The notes under the pieces were generated by a model. The model was not told where the DNA came from. It made no database searches and worked only from the letters and a program-made list of their open reading frames with translations. From JBKHJZ01 sp046537875 (lineage in GTDB: Bacteria; Actinomycetota; Acidimicrobiia; Acidimicrobiales; VFJN01): a stretch of 16,905 nucleotides of DNA. Positions within the stretch are counted from its first letter, which is position 1, and each line of letters begins with the position of its first letter. The position numbers and the translations under genes are program-made. The DNA lies in contig JBKHJZ010000057.1 in NCBI GenBank assembly GCA_046537875.1, forward strand, positions 1 through 16,905. Direction: 5' to 3'. This document shows positions 1 to 6,547 of this stretch, one piece after another.

Positions 1-35
1 CCGGGACCGGTTGGTGGGCCACGCGACGGGGCCGG

Positions 36-41
36 TAGCCT
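36..41 (+). promoter_or_regulatory. Putative -10 box for the bL37-like gene (TAGCCT)
   Basis: TAGCCT lies 8 nt before the ATG at 50. Its position and sequence match boxes before most other unit-leading genes here, which suggests a leaderless or nearly leaderless transcript. A TTGGTG at 11-16 could be a poor -35 element, but the 19-nt spacing is long. Transcription start is inferred, not shown. Confidence 0.5.
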
Positions 42-49
42 TGCCCGCC

Positions 50-136
50 ATGTCGAAGCGGACCGTCAAGCGCAAGCTCCGGGCTCGCCGCAAGAAGGCG
101 AACCACGGGCGCAAGCCCAACTGCGGCCGGGGCTGA
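50..136 (+). CDS. Ribosomal protein bL37-like micro-protein (28 aa)
   Basis: This tiny ORF encodes 28 residues, 13 of them Lys or Arg. It has a basic run at residues 3-16 followed by the tail ANHGRKPN at 17-24. From memory, the actinobacterial large-subunit protein bL37 is a similarly tiny basic peptide ending in an ANHGKRPN-type tail, so I read this as a bL37 homologue, structural and bound to rRNA. A TAGCCT box 8 nt upstream of the ATG supports expression, probably leaderless. Its TGA stop overlaps the first plausible start codon of the prolyl oligopeptidase (CTGA), so it seems to head the unit running to about 3965. A Cys at residue 25 and a Gly-Arg-Gly end extend past the usual tail. The gene is short enough for automatic gene callers to miss. 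The alternative is another AURKAIP1/COX24-like basic peptide. Confidence 0.72.
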   Translation: MSKRTVKRKLRARRKKANHGRKPNCGRG

Positions 137-2229
137 CCGCCGTCGTTCCGCCACCCCCGGCCGCCCGGCGCGACGACGTCGTCGACGTCGTCCACGGCGT
201 CGGGGTACCCGACCCGTATCGCTGGCTCGAGGACGCCGAGGGCGCCGACACCCGCGCCTGGGTCGCCGCGCAGAACGAGCGGACCCGGGCCGTGCTCGAC
301 GCCCGCCCGGGACGCGCCGACCTCGTGCGCCGGTACGCGGAGCTGTTCGCGGCCGGGATCTCCACCGCTCCGTCGCTGCGGGGCCTCCGGCTGTTCTCGG
401 TCGACCGTTGGGGCGACCTGGAGCAGGCCGTGCTGCGGGTGCGGCCCACCGCGGGCGACCGCGGGGAGGCCGCGGCGCGCACCCTCCTCGACCCCCACGC
501 ACTCGCCGGCGACCCGACCGCGTCGCTCGACTGGTACGCGCCCTCGAACGACGGGGCCCTCGTGGCCTACGGCACATCCACGGGTGGGGACGAGCGCAGC
601 ACCCTCGGGGTGATCGACGTGGCCACCGGCGAACGCCTGGCCGACACCATCCCCCACACGCGGGCGGCGTCGGTGGCCTGGGCTCCCGACGGCGCGGGCT
701 TCGCCTACACCCGGTACCCCGACCCCGCGGTGGTGGGGGACGACGAGGCCGGCTACCACCGCACCATCTGGTGGCACGTCCTGGGCGAGGACCCCGCGCA
801 GGACATGCCGGTGTGGGAGGACCTGCCCGACAAGACCGCGTGGCCCTCGGTGGAGATGTCGCGCGACGGGCGCTGGCTGCTCGTCGAGGTCGCGCTCGGG
901 TGGACCCGCGTCGACGTCCACCTGCTCGACCGGCGCACCGGCGAGTGGACCGCGGTGATCGAGGGCATCGAGGCGGTCACGTCGTTCACGGTGGCCGCCG
1001 GCCGGCTGCTCGGCCACACCACGCTCGATGCGCCCCGCGGCCGGGTGGTGCAGGCGCCGCTCACCGCTCCGGGCCCGGCCGGGTGGCGCGACCTGGTGCC
1101 CGAGAGCGACGACGTGATCGAGGGCCTCGCGGTCACCCGCGACTCGCTGCTGGTGGCGTCCGCCCGCTCGGCCACCGCCCGGCTCCGCCATCTGCCGCTC
1201 GCTGCCCTGCCGGAGCCCGGCGGGGCCCCCGGCGCCATGGTGCCCACGCCGACCGAGATCCCGCTGCCCGAGCCCGGCTCCATCGCCGGGCTGGCCGCCG
1301 ACCGCGACGGCGACGCGGCCGTGGTCGCCTTCACCTCGTGGACCCGGCCGCCGGAGCTGTGGGCCTGGCGGCCCGGTGCCGCCCTGACCCGCCGGAGCGA
1401 CCTGCCGTCGCCGGTCGACCCCGGCCGCTACCGCGTCACCGTCGACCACTACCCCTCCACCGACGGCACCCCCATCACCCTGTTCAGCGTGCGCCGGGCG
1501 GATGCCGAGCCGTCGCCGCCGTCATCGCCGACGCTGCTCACCGGCTACGGCGGGTTCGGGGTGACCATGAGCCCCGCCTACAGCCCGACCGCGGTGGCGG
1601 TCGCGGACGATGGGGGCACGTTCGCGGTGGCCTGCATCCGCGGCGGGGCGGAGGAGGGGGAGGACTGGCACCGCGCCGGCATGCGGGAGCACAAGCAGCA
1701 GGTGTTCGACGACTTCGCGGCGGCCGCCGACTGGCTGGTGGCCGGGGGCCGCACGAGCCGGGACCGGCTCGCGATCCGGGGCGGGTCCAACGGCGGCCTG
1801 CTCGTCGCGGCCAGCCTCACCCAGCGACCGGACCTGTGCCGGGCCGTCGTGTGCGCGGTGCCGCTCACCGACATGGTCCGCTTCCCGCGCTTCCTCATCG
1901 CCCGACTGTGGACGCGGGAGTACGGCGATCCCGACGTCGCCGAGGAGTTCGCGTGGCTCTGGGCCTACTCGCCCTACCACCGCCTGGTCGAGGGTGCGTG
2001 CTATCCCGCCACGCTGGTGCTCACCGGCGAGTCGGACAGCCGCGTCGACCCGGCGCACGCCCGCAAGTTCGGCGCCGCGCTGCAGTGGGCCACCTCGTGC
2101 GGTGAGGACCGTCCCGTGCTGGTGCGCATCGAGCAGCGCGCCGGCCACGGCCAGGGCAAGCCCGCGTCGAAGCAGGCCGAGGAGGCGGCGGACGTGCACG
2201 CGTTCTGGCGCTGGCAGGTGGCGGGATGA
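133..2229 (+). CDS. Prolyl oligopeptidase family serine peptidase (S9A)
   Basis: This is a cytosolic serine peptidase that cleaves short peptides after proline. With a start at CTG 133 it is 698 residues long, the usual family length. The N-terminal family motif DPYRWLED is at residues 27-34, then a beta-propeller region, then the C-terminal alpha/beta-hydrolase domain. The triad is visible: Ser552 in GGSNGG, Asp635 in GESDSRV, and His672 in RAGHGQG, close to the spacing in porcine POP (554/641/680). No signal peptide is seen. The first ATG/GTG/TTG in frame is GTG 292, which would remove conserved residues including DPYRWLED. Upstream of it only CTG codons (121, 133) are available before the stop at 37. 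CTG 133 overlaps the bL37 stop as CTGA, suggesting translational coupling. The 3' end overlaps the next gene by ATGA. Family assignment is firm; the exact start is inferred. Confidence 0.9.
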   Translation: MTAVVPPPPAARRDDVVDVVHGVGVPDPYRWLEDAEGADTRAWVAAQNERTRAVLDARPGRADLVRRYAELFAAGISTAPSLRGLRLFSVDRWGDLEQAVLRVRPTAGDRGEAAARTLLDPHALAGDPTASLDWYAPSNDGALVAYGTSTGGDERSTLGVIDVATGERLADTIPHTRAASVAWAPDGAGFAYTRYPDPAVVGDDEAGYHRTIWWHVLGEDPAQDMPVWEDLPDKTAWPSVEMSRDGRWLLVEVALGWTRVDVHLLDRRTGEWTAVIEGIEAVTSFTVAAGRLLGHTTLDAPRGRVVQAPLTAPGPAGWRDLVPESDDVIEGLAVTRDSLLVASARSATARLRHLPLAALPEPGGAPGAMVPTPTEIPLPEPGSIAGLAADRDGDAAVVAFTSWTRPPELWAWRPGAALTRRSDLPSPVDPGRYRVTVDHYPSTDGTPITLFSVRRADAEPSPPSSPTLLTGYGGFGVTMSPAYSPTAVAVADDGGTFAVACIRGGAEEGEDWHRAGMREHKQQVFDDFAAAADWLVAGGRTSRDRLAIRGGSNGGLLVAASLTQRPDLCRAVVCAVPLTDMVRFPRFLIARLWTREYGDPDVAEEFAWLWAYSPYHRLVEGACYPATLVLTGESDSRVDPAHARKFGAALQWATSCGEDRPVLVRIEQRAGHGQGKPASKQAEEAADVHAFWRWQVAG

Positions 2230-3200
2230 CACCGGCGGGCGCCCCGGCCGAGCCGCCGATCGCCGCCGAGGGCCTCCTCGACGGCATCCGCAGCGCCTGC
2301 GCCGCGGTCGCCGGCCGGGCCGGGCGGGTGCGGATCGACCGCGACGCGCTCGACCGCCTCGCGGCGACGCTGCGCCCCGACGATCCCCCGCTGCTGCCCG
2401 AGGAACGGCCGGCAGGGGACGACGCCGACGTCGCCGCCACGGTGGTCGCGTGGAACGCCGTGAACTTCGGGTCGGGCTGGTTCCCGCACCTGCGCAAGCG
2501 CCCCGGGCTCTCCGGTGCACGCACCCTGGCGGCCGCCTTCGCCGACCACGTCGAGGCGGCGGGTCCGCCGACGGCGCAGTGGCTGGCCGACGCCGATGCC
2601 GCCACGTGCGCCGCCGTGTTCGGGCAGCCCCACCCCGGCCCCGTCGACGACCTGCTCGAGCTCTTCGCACGCAGCTGGCGCGATCTGGGCGACCTGCTGC
2701 TCCGCGAGTGCGACGGCTCGCCGGCGAACCTCGTCGCCTCGGCCGGCGGGTCGGCCGAGCGCCTGGTCGCCCGCCTGGCCGCCATGCCCCTCGCCCGCGA
2801 CGTGGCCCGCTACGGCGACATCGAGGTACCGCTGCTCAAGCGCGCCCAGATCACCGTGTCGCACCTCGCCCGTGCCCTCGGCGGCGAGGGCCTCGGCCAC
2901 TTCGACGACCTGCACCGGCTGACCGCGTTCGCCGACAACCTCGTCCCCCACGTGCTGCGGGTGACCGGCGCCCTGGTCTACGACGACCGCCTCGCAGCCC
3001 GGATCGACCAGCACGACCTGCTCGAGCCGGGTGGCTGCGACGAGGTCGAGATCCGCGCCTGTGGTGTGCACGCGGTCGAGATGCTCGCCGGGGCGGCGGG
3101 AACCACGGCGGCCACGATCGACCACCAGCTCTGGCAGCGGGGGCAGGATCCGACGGTGAAGGCGGTCCCCCGCCACCGCTGCCGCTGCCCGTGGTACTGA
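2226..3200 (+). CDS. Queuosine 5'-phosphate N-glycosylase/hydrolase Qng1 (DUF2419)
   Basis: The protein matches the DUF2419 queuosine-salvage family (Qng1), which hydrolyses queuosine 5'-monophosphate to release queuine for reuse in the wobble base of GUN-anticodon tRNAs. Over 324 residues the family landmarks occur in order: NFGSGWF at 80-86, a KRAQ segment at 205-208, an FADNLVPHVLRVTGAL stretch at 235-250, EVEIRA at 273-278 followed by AVEML at 283-287, IDHQLW at 298-303, and the terminal HRCRCPWY at 317-324. The usual NFSFW-type motif is altered here, and I cannot verify all catalytic residues from memory. Its ATG overlaps the peptidase stop (ATGA), and the VOC gene starts 6 nt after its stop, so all three are probably cotranslated. 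The family is best known in eukaryotes, with scattered bacterial members. No tgt or other queuosine gene is present in this window. Confidence 0.87.
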   Translation: MTPAGAPAEPPIAAEGLLDGIRSACAAVAGRAGRVRIDRDALDRLAATLRPDDPPLLPEERPAGDDADVAATVVAWNAVNFGSGWFPHLRKRPGLSGARTLAAAFADHVEAAGPPTAQWLADADAATCAAVFGQPHPGPVDDLLELFARSWRDLGDLLLRECDGSPANLVASAGGSAERLVARLAAMPLARDVARYGDIEVPLLKRAQITVSHLARALGGEGLGHFDDLHRLTAFADNLVPHVLRVTGALVYDDRLAARIDQHDLLEPGGCDEVEIRACGVHAVEMLAGAAGTTAATIDHQLWQRGQDPTVKAVPRHRCRCPWY

Positions 3201-3206
3201 CGAAGC

Positions 3207-3938
3207 GTGGGCGGCATGGGCGCTGAACCGGTCGGCATCTCCGAGATCGTGGTGGCCGACGAGCCGGCCGCCTGGCGCGATGCCGGGTTCTCGGTGACGG
3301 AGCCGGCAGGCGGGGCGGTGTGCCGGATCGGCTCGGTCACCGTGCGCCTGGCGGGACGCCGGGCCGCCGACGACCCGGGCGGCATCGCGGCGTGGGTGCT
3401 CCGGGGCGCGGGCGCCGGTCACCCACCGGGCCGGGACCCGCTCTCGCTCGACGGGCTCGCCACCTCGTTCACCGGCCCGGACACCGGGGCTCCTTCCCAC
3501 CGGGCGGGCGGCCCGGGGAGCGATCGGGCCCCCGGTGCCGGGTCCCACCCCAACGGCGCCCTCCGCATCGACCACGTCGTGGTCGTCTCGCCCGATCTCG
3601 ACCGGACCACGGGGGCCTTCGCGGCCGCGGCCGGGCTGGTACCCCGCCGGACGCGGGAGGCGGGGCGCCGGCCCGACGGCGGGGTCACGCTGCAACGCTT
3701 CTTCCGCCTCGGTGAGGTGATCGTGGAGCTGGTGGGACCCGCGGAGCCCTCGGGCACCGGCCCGGCCCGCTTCTGGGGCCTGGCCCACGCGGTCGCCGAC
3801 CTCGACCGTGCCGCCGACCTGCTGGCGGGGCACATCTCGCCCGTGCGGGACGCCGTGCAGCCCGGCCGGCGGATCGCGACGCTGGACGTCGCAGGCCTCT
3901 CGGTGCCGACGGCCCTCATGTCGGACCGCGCGGGGTGA
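3207..3938 (+). CDS. VOC/glyoxalase-like fold protein
   Basis: This 243-residue protein has a VOC-type domain at about 119-240. One beta-alpha-beta-beta-beta module starts LRIDHVVVVSPDLDRT (119-134) and ends VIVELVGP (171-178). A second begins FWGLAHAVADLDRAADLL (189-206). Potential metal ligands are His123, Glu174 and His194. Residues 11-66 look like a degenerate extra half-module, joined by a Gly/Pro/Ser-rich linker at about 88-117. Substrate is unknown; VOC proteins include isomerases, dioxygenases and resistance proteins. Two starts are possible, GTG 3207 (used here) and ATG 3216. Neither has a clear ribosome site, which fits coupling to the Qng1 stop 6 nt upstream. A strong hairpin follows its stop at once, so it is probably the last gene of the unit. 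Confidence 0.75.
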   Translation: MGGMGAEPVGISEIVVADEPAAWRDAGFSVTEPAGGAVCRIGSVTVRLAGRRAADDPGGIAAWVLRGAGAGHPPGRDPLSLDGLATSFTGPDTGAPSHRAGGPGSDRAPGAGSHPNGALRIDHVVVVSPDLDRTTGAFAAAAGLVPRRTREAGRRPDGGVTLQRFFRLGEVIVELVGPAEPSGTGPARFWGLAHAVADLDRAADLLAGHISPVRDAVQPGRRIATLDVAGLSVPTALMSDRAG

Positions 3939-3965
3939 GCCCGCGGCGGACCACGCCGCGCGGGC
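3939..3965 (+). terminator. Strong GC hairpin after the VOC gene
   Basis: Immediately after the stop codon, GCCCG (3939-3943) plus CGGCG (3944-3948) pair with CGCCG (3954-3958) and CGGGC (3961-3965). The loop is GACCA and there is a two-base CG bulge. There is no T-tract. The placement, between the end of the bL37-POP-Qng1-VOC unit and the next -10 box at 4013, fits a U-tract-poor terminator or a 3'-end stabiliser. Confidence 0.5.
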
Positions 3966-4012
3966 GCGGGGTGGCGGCCTGCTGCGGACACGGCAACGGA
4001 TCGACCGGGAGA

Positions 4013-4018
4013 TAGCCT
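4013..4018 (+). promoter_or_regulatory. Putative -10 box (TAGCCT) for the 200-aa hypothetical gene
   Basis: TAGCCT, identical to the box before the bL37-like gene, lies 10 nt before the ATG at 4029. No convincing -35 element is visible. There is no clear Shine-Dalgarno sequence between the box and the ATG, consistent with a very short or absent leader. Confidence 0.45.
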
Positions 4019-4028
4019 CCGCCACGCC

Positions 4029-4631
4029 ATGTTGGACCACGTCTTCACCGATGCGATCGGTGCGCTGCGCGACTCGCTCGAGCAGGCCCTGCTCGAGCGT
4101 CAGGCGTTCGAGGAGCGCTTCCAGGTCGATGTCCTGCTCGGTGACGTGACGTGGGAGACGTCCTACGGGCTCCCGGGCGAGGGCCTGCCGCCACGGGTCC
4201 AGGCCGACCTCACGCTCGACTGGCCCACCTGGGCGCAGACCGCCTACCGGTCGTGGTACATCGGCGAACCGTTCACCGACCCGCCCCGCATCGAGATCGA
4301 GCTGGTGCTCCGGGTGCAGCGGCTGGCCGAGGCGCCGGACCCGAGCGAGGTGCTGGCGGTGCTCCCGCCCTCGAGCGCACCGATCGGGTCGGAGCACCTC
4401 GAGCGGTCGGGGCCCACGATCGAGACGGTCTGCTCGGCCGACCTCGACGAGCGGGAGTACGCCATCGAGGTCTCCTACGAGGGCTCCTACGAGCTCGACG
4501 AGGCGGTGCTGGCCGACGGCACGATCCTCGACGACCACCTCTCGGCGATGGGCGGCTGGATCGCGGCGACGCTCGTCAAGCTCGGCGACCTGAAGTTGCC
4601 CTTCCTCCCGCCCGTGGACGACGAGCGCTGA
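4029..4631 (+). CDS. Conserved-looking hypothetical acidic protein (200 aa)
   Basis: I do not recognise this protein. It is acidic, has no signal peptide or membrane segment, and appears to be a cytosolic single-domain protein. Residues 1-30 look helical and Glu/Leu-rich. Residues 33-100 alternate hydrophobic and polar residues in a beta-rich pattern, with a Trp/Tyr-rich core (DWPTWAQTAYRSWYIGEPF at 64-82). Residues 130-160 continue with short strands. The C-terminus, from about 170, is Gly/Leu-rich and ends LPFLPPVDDER. The start is set by an ATG preceded by a TAGCCT box. It lies 25 nt before the crotonase gene, which has its own putative -10, so the two may be separate or overlapping units. 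GC-rich third positions and uninterrupted coding support a real gene. Function is unknown. Confidence 0.7.
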   Translation: MLDHVFTDAIGALRDSLEQALLERQAFEERFQVDVLLGDVTWETSYGLPGEGLPPRVQADLTLDWPTWAQTAYRSWYIGEPFTDPPRIEIELVLRVQRLAEAPDPSEVLAVLPPSSAPIGSEHLERSGPTIETVCSADLDEREYAIEVSYEGSYELDEAVLADGTILDDHLSAMGGWIAATLVKLGDLKLPFLPPVDDER

Positions 4632-4642
4632 CGCCGGCTGAC

Positions 4643-4648
4643 TACGTT
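4643..4648 (+). promoter_or_regulatory. Putative -10 box (TACGTT) for the crotonase gene
   Basis: TACGTT lies in the 25-nt gap after the previous stop, 8 nt before the ATG at 4657. A G-rich run (GGCGGGGG, 4649-4656) abuts the ATG. It is too close to act as a normal Shine-Dalgarno site but leaves room for readthrough translation. Confidence 0.42.
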
Positions 4649-4656
4649 GGCGGGGG

Positions 4657-5466
4657 ATGACGCCTGACAGCGCTGGGAGCGGGGGCGACGTGCTGCTGGT
4701 CGACAGCAGCGATCGCGTCGCCACCGTGACGCTCAACCGCCCCACCGTGCGCAACGCGCTGAACCGTGACCTGCGCCGGGCTCTGCACCGGACGATGCGT
4801 GACCTGGATCGCGACGACGGGGTCGACGTCATCGTCCTCACCGGCGCCGACCCCGCGTTCTGCGCGGGCCTCGACCTGAAGGAGCTCGGGTCGTCCCCCG
4901 AGGCGGCGGCCGAGGCCTTCGCGGAGGACGAGGGGCCGCCGACGGCCCGGGGGCCGTTCCCACCGGTCGGGACGCCGGTGATCGGCGCCGTGAACGGCCC
5001 GGCGATCACCGGGGGCCTCGAGCTGGCGTTGCGGTGCGACCTGCTGGTGGCCTCCGAGCGGGCGAGCTTCGCCGACACGCACGCCCGGGTGGGGATCATG
5101 CCCGGGTGGGGGCTCACGGTGCTCCTGCCCCAGGCCGTCGGCGTCCGGCGCGCCCGCGAGATGTCGATGACCGGCAACTTCCTCGACGCACCGACGGCAG
5201 TGGCCTGGGGACTGGTGAACCACGTCGTCCCCCACCGGGACCTGCTGCCGTTCGCCCGGGCGCTCGCCGGCGACATCGTGTCGAACGACCAACCGGCGGT
5301 GCGCCGGCTGCTGCGCACCTACGCCGAGGGGTCGCTGCTCAGCGCGGGGGAGGCATGGGATCTCGAGTCGGTGGTGGCCCGGGCCTGGCAACGGGACGCG
5401 GTGGACCCGGCCCAGTTGGAGGCCCGGCGCACCGATGTCGTCGAGCGCGGCCGCTCCCAGCTCTGA
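4657..5466 (+). CDS. Enoyl-CoA hydratase/isomerase family (crotonase fold) with His at the second Glu position
   Basis: This 269-residue protein has the crotonase fold and should act on an acyl-CoA thioester in the cytosol. The oxyanion-hole segments are present: AFCAGLDLKEL at 67-77, and GAVNGPAITGGLELAL at 110-125. Glu122 sits at the position of catalytic Glu144 of rat mitochondrial hydratase. Twenty residues later, where the second catalytic Glu164 should be, the protein has His142 in FADTHARVGIMPGWG. Simple syn-hydration of enoyl-CoA is therefore uncertain, and isomerase, hydrolase or another crotonase reaction is possible. From memory, the FADTHARVG variant is also found in mycobacterial EchA paralogues, so this looks like a real subfamily rather than a damaged copy. 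Residues 1-11 are a variable Gly/Ser leader. No other beta-oxidation gene is adjacent. Confidence 0.88.
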   Translation: MTPDSAGSGGDVLLVDSSDRVATVTLNRPTVRNALNRDLRRALHRTMRDLDRDDGVDVIVLTGADPAFCAGLDLKELGSSPEAAAEAFAEDEGPPTARGPFPPVGTPVIGAVNGPAITGGLELALRCDLLVASERASFADTHARVGIMPGWGLTVLLPQAVGVRRAREMSMTGNFLDAPTAVAWGLVNHVVPHRDLLPFARALAGDIVSNDQPAVRRLLRTYAEGSLLSAGEAWDLESVVARAWQRDAVDPAQLEARRTDVVERGRSQL

Positions 5467-5471
5467 CACCT

Positions 5472-5526
5472 GTTCCACCACCGCAACGCAGCGGACGTGC
5501 TTGACGACGCTGCGCGCGTGTGGAAC
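5472..5526 (+). terminator. Nested inverted repeat downstream of the crotonase gene
   Basis: Two nearly co-centred inverted repeats start 6 nt after the crotonase stop. The outer pair is GTTCCAC (5472-5478) and GTGGAAC (5520-5526). The inner pair is CGCAGCG (5487-5493) and CGCTGCG (5508-5514), around a 14-nt loop. There is no T-tract. It may terminate transcription, or act as an operator or RNA structure for the exported-protein genes that follow. Residual sequence at 5527-5598 shows no TANNNT box. Confidence 0.42.
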
Positions 5527-5581
5527 CGTTCGGTGACCGGCCTGTGGAGGCGTGCTGCTGGGGCACGCCGGGCAGGCCGCC

Positions 5582-5587
5582 GAGGTG
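5582..5587 (+). promoter_or_regulatory. Possible ribosome binding site (GAGGTG) for the lipoprotein gene
   Basis: GAGGTG lies 11 nt before ATG 5599. It supports that ATG over the in-frame GTG at 5497, which falls inside the nested inverted repeat and would put 34 polar residues before the signal sequence. Confidence 0.4.
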
Positions 5588-5598
5588 ACGACCCGCCC

Positions 5599-6546
5599 AT
5601 GCACCCGACGCGCTACGCACTGCTCGCTCTGGCCGGCCTGCTGATCGGCATCGCCGTCGGGTGCCACAAGCACCCCAGCTTCACGACCCGCAGCTACTAC
5701 ATGGCCAACGCATCCCGCGACGAGGCCGTGCTGCTCGGGTGCGCGAACGGCGACAAGCAGGGACGCCTCACGCTGTTCTTCGGCGCGCCCAAGGCCGTCG
5801 GCTCCGGCTACGGCGCGACCCTGTGGGGCGCGTCCGATCGCACGGCAGCCCAGATCGGCACGCTGGTCAAGGACTTCGTGCGCGGCTACGTCTACTGCCG
5901 CGAGTCGCGCTCGCACCGGTTGCTCATCGGCGTCGGCACGAGCAACAGCGCCGTCGACGGCAAGTCCGACACCTGGCTCACCACCCACGGCGCCAGGTGG
6001 TCGAAGATGGTGCGCGACGTGCACGACTGGGCCGCGACGCACTACCCGACCGCAGCGAGCATCTACGGGGCGTGGGATGCGGAGCCCTCCTGGTCGCGGT
6101 ATGCGAAGGCGAGCGCCTGGATGCACGGCTACGACAACGCCTATCCGCGCCGCCGCAACCTGCACGCCAACTTCTCGGCCGACGGCTGCCCGCAGACCAC
6201 GGCAGACAACGGCGCCTGCAACAACGGGTGGACCCAGTGGCACCTCTGGCACCTCGCGTGGGATCACGACCCCTCGCTCACCTTCCCGCAGATCTACGCC
6301 ACCAGCGGCGCGAACGCCCGCCAGTGGAAGCAGATCTCCGAGTACGGCCACCACCACCAGGGCGACGGCATCCACTTCTTCGGGGTGCTGGCCCAGTCGG
6401 CGGCGTGCATGCAGGTCGGCGGGTGCGCCGGCACCGACAACACGCCCCACGAGTCCCATGACCAGCTGTTCGACGCGCTCGACTCCCACTCCCACACCAG
6501 GCAGGGATCGATCGACGCCATGACCGACGTCCGCTGGCACTCCTGA
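5599..6546 (+). CDS. Exported putative lipoprotein with a possible glycosidase-like DxE motif
   Basis: With the ATG at 5599 the protein has 315 residues. The N-terminus has Arg5, a hydrophobic stretch at about 7-20, and a lipobox-like IAVGC ending at Cys22, so it is probably exported and lipid-anchored. Six further Cys residues (48, 100, 197, 207, 270, 276) suggest disulfides outside the membrane. The mature part alternates short hydrophobic strands with helices, as in a TIM barrel. It carries YGAWDAEPSW at 156-165, in which Asp160 and Glu162 form a DxE pair like those in some glycoside hydrolases. An NFSADGCP segment is at 191-198 and an aromatic-rich QWHLWHLAWDHD follows at 213-224. The tail from 281 on is His/Ser/Asp-rich. 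The sugar-hydrolase reading is inference only. The next gene starts 1 nt after its stop, so the two are probably cotranscribed. Confidence 0.72.
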   Translation: MHPTRYALLALAGLLIGIAVGCHKHPSFTTRSYYMANASRDEAVLLGCANGDKQGRLTLFFGAPKAVGSGYGATLWGASDRTAAQIGTLVKDFVRGYVYCRESRSHRLLIGVGTSNSAVDGKSDTWLTTHGARWSKMVRDVHDWAATHYPTAASIYGAWDAEPSWSRYAKASAWMHGYDNAYPRRRNLHANFSADGCPQTTADNGACNNGWTQWHLWHLAWDHDPSLTFPQIYATSGANARQWKQISEYGHHHQGDGIHFFGVLAQSAACMQVGGCAGTDNTPHESHDQLFDALDSHSHTRQGSIDAMTDVRWHS

Positions 6547-6547
6547 G

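Noticed and set aside
292..2229. GTG 292 as the prolyl oligopeptidase start
   Set aside because: It would drop DPYRWLED and about 53 conserved N-terminal residues that are encoded in frame upstream.
2001..5318. A 1105-codon minus-strand open frame across the Qng1, VOC and crotonase genes
   Set aside because: Its residues are low-complexity Arg/Gly/Pro/Asp and no family motif appears, while the plus strand carries well-conserved genes. In high-GC DNA long antisense frames are common by chance.
5497..5598. GTG 5497 as the lipoprotein start
   Set aside because: It would put 34 polar, Arg-rich residues before the signal peptide and falls within the nested palindrome.
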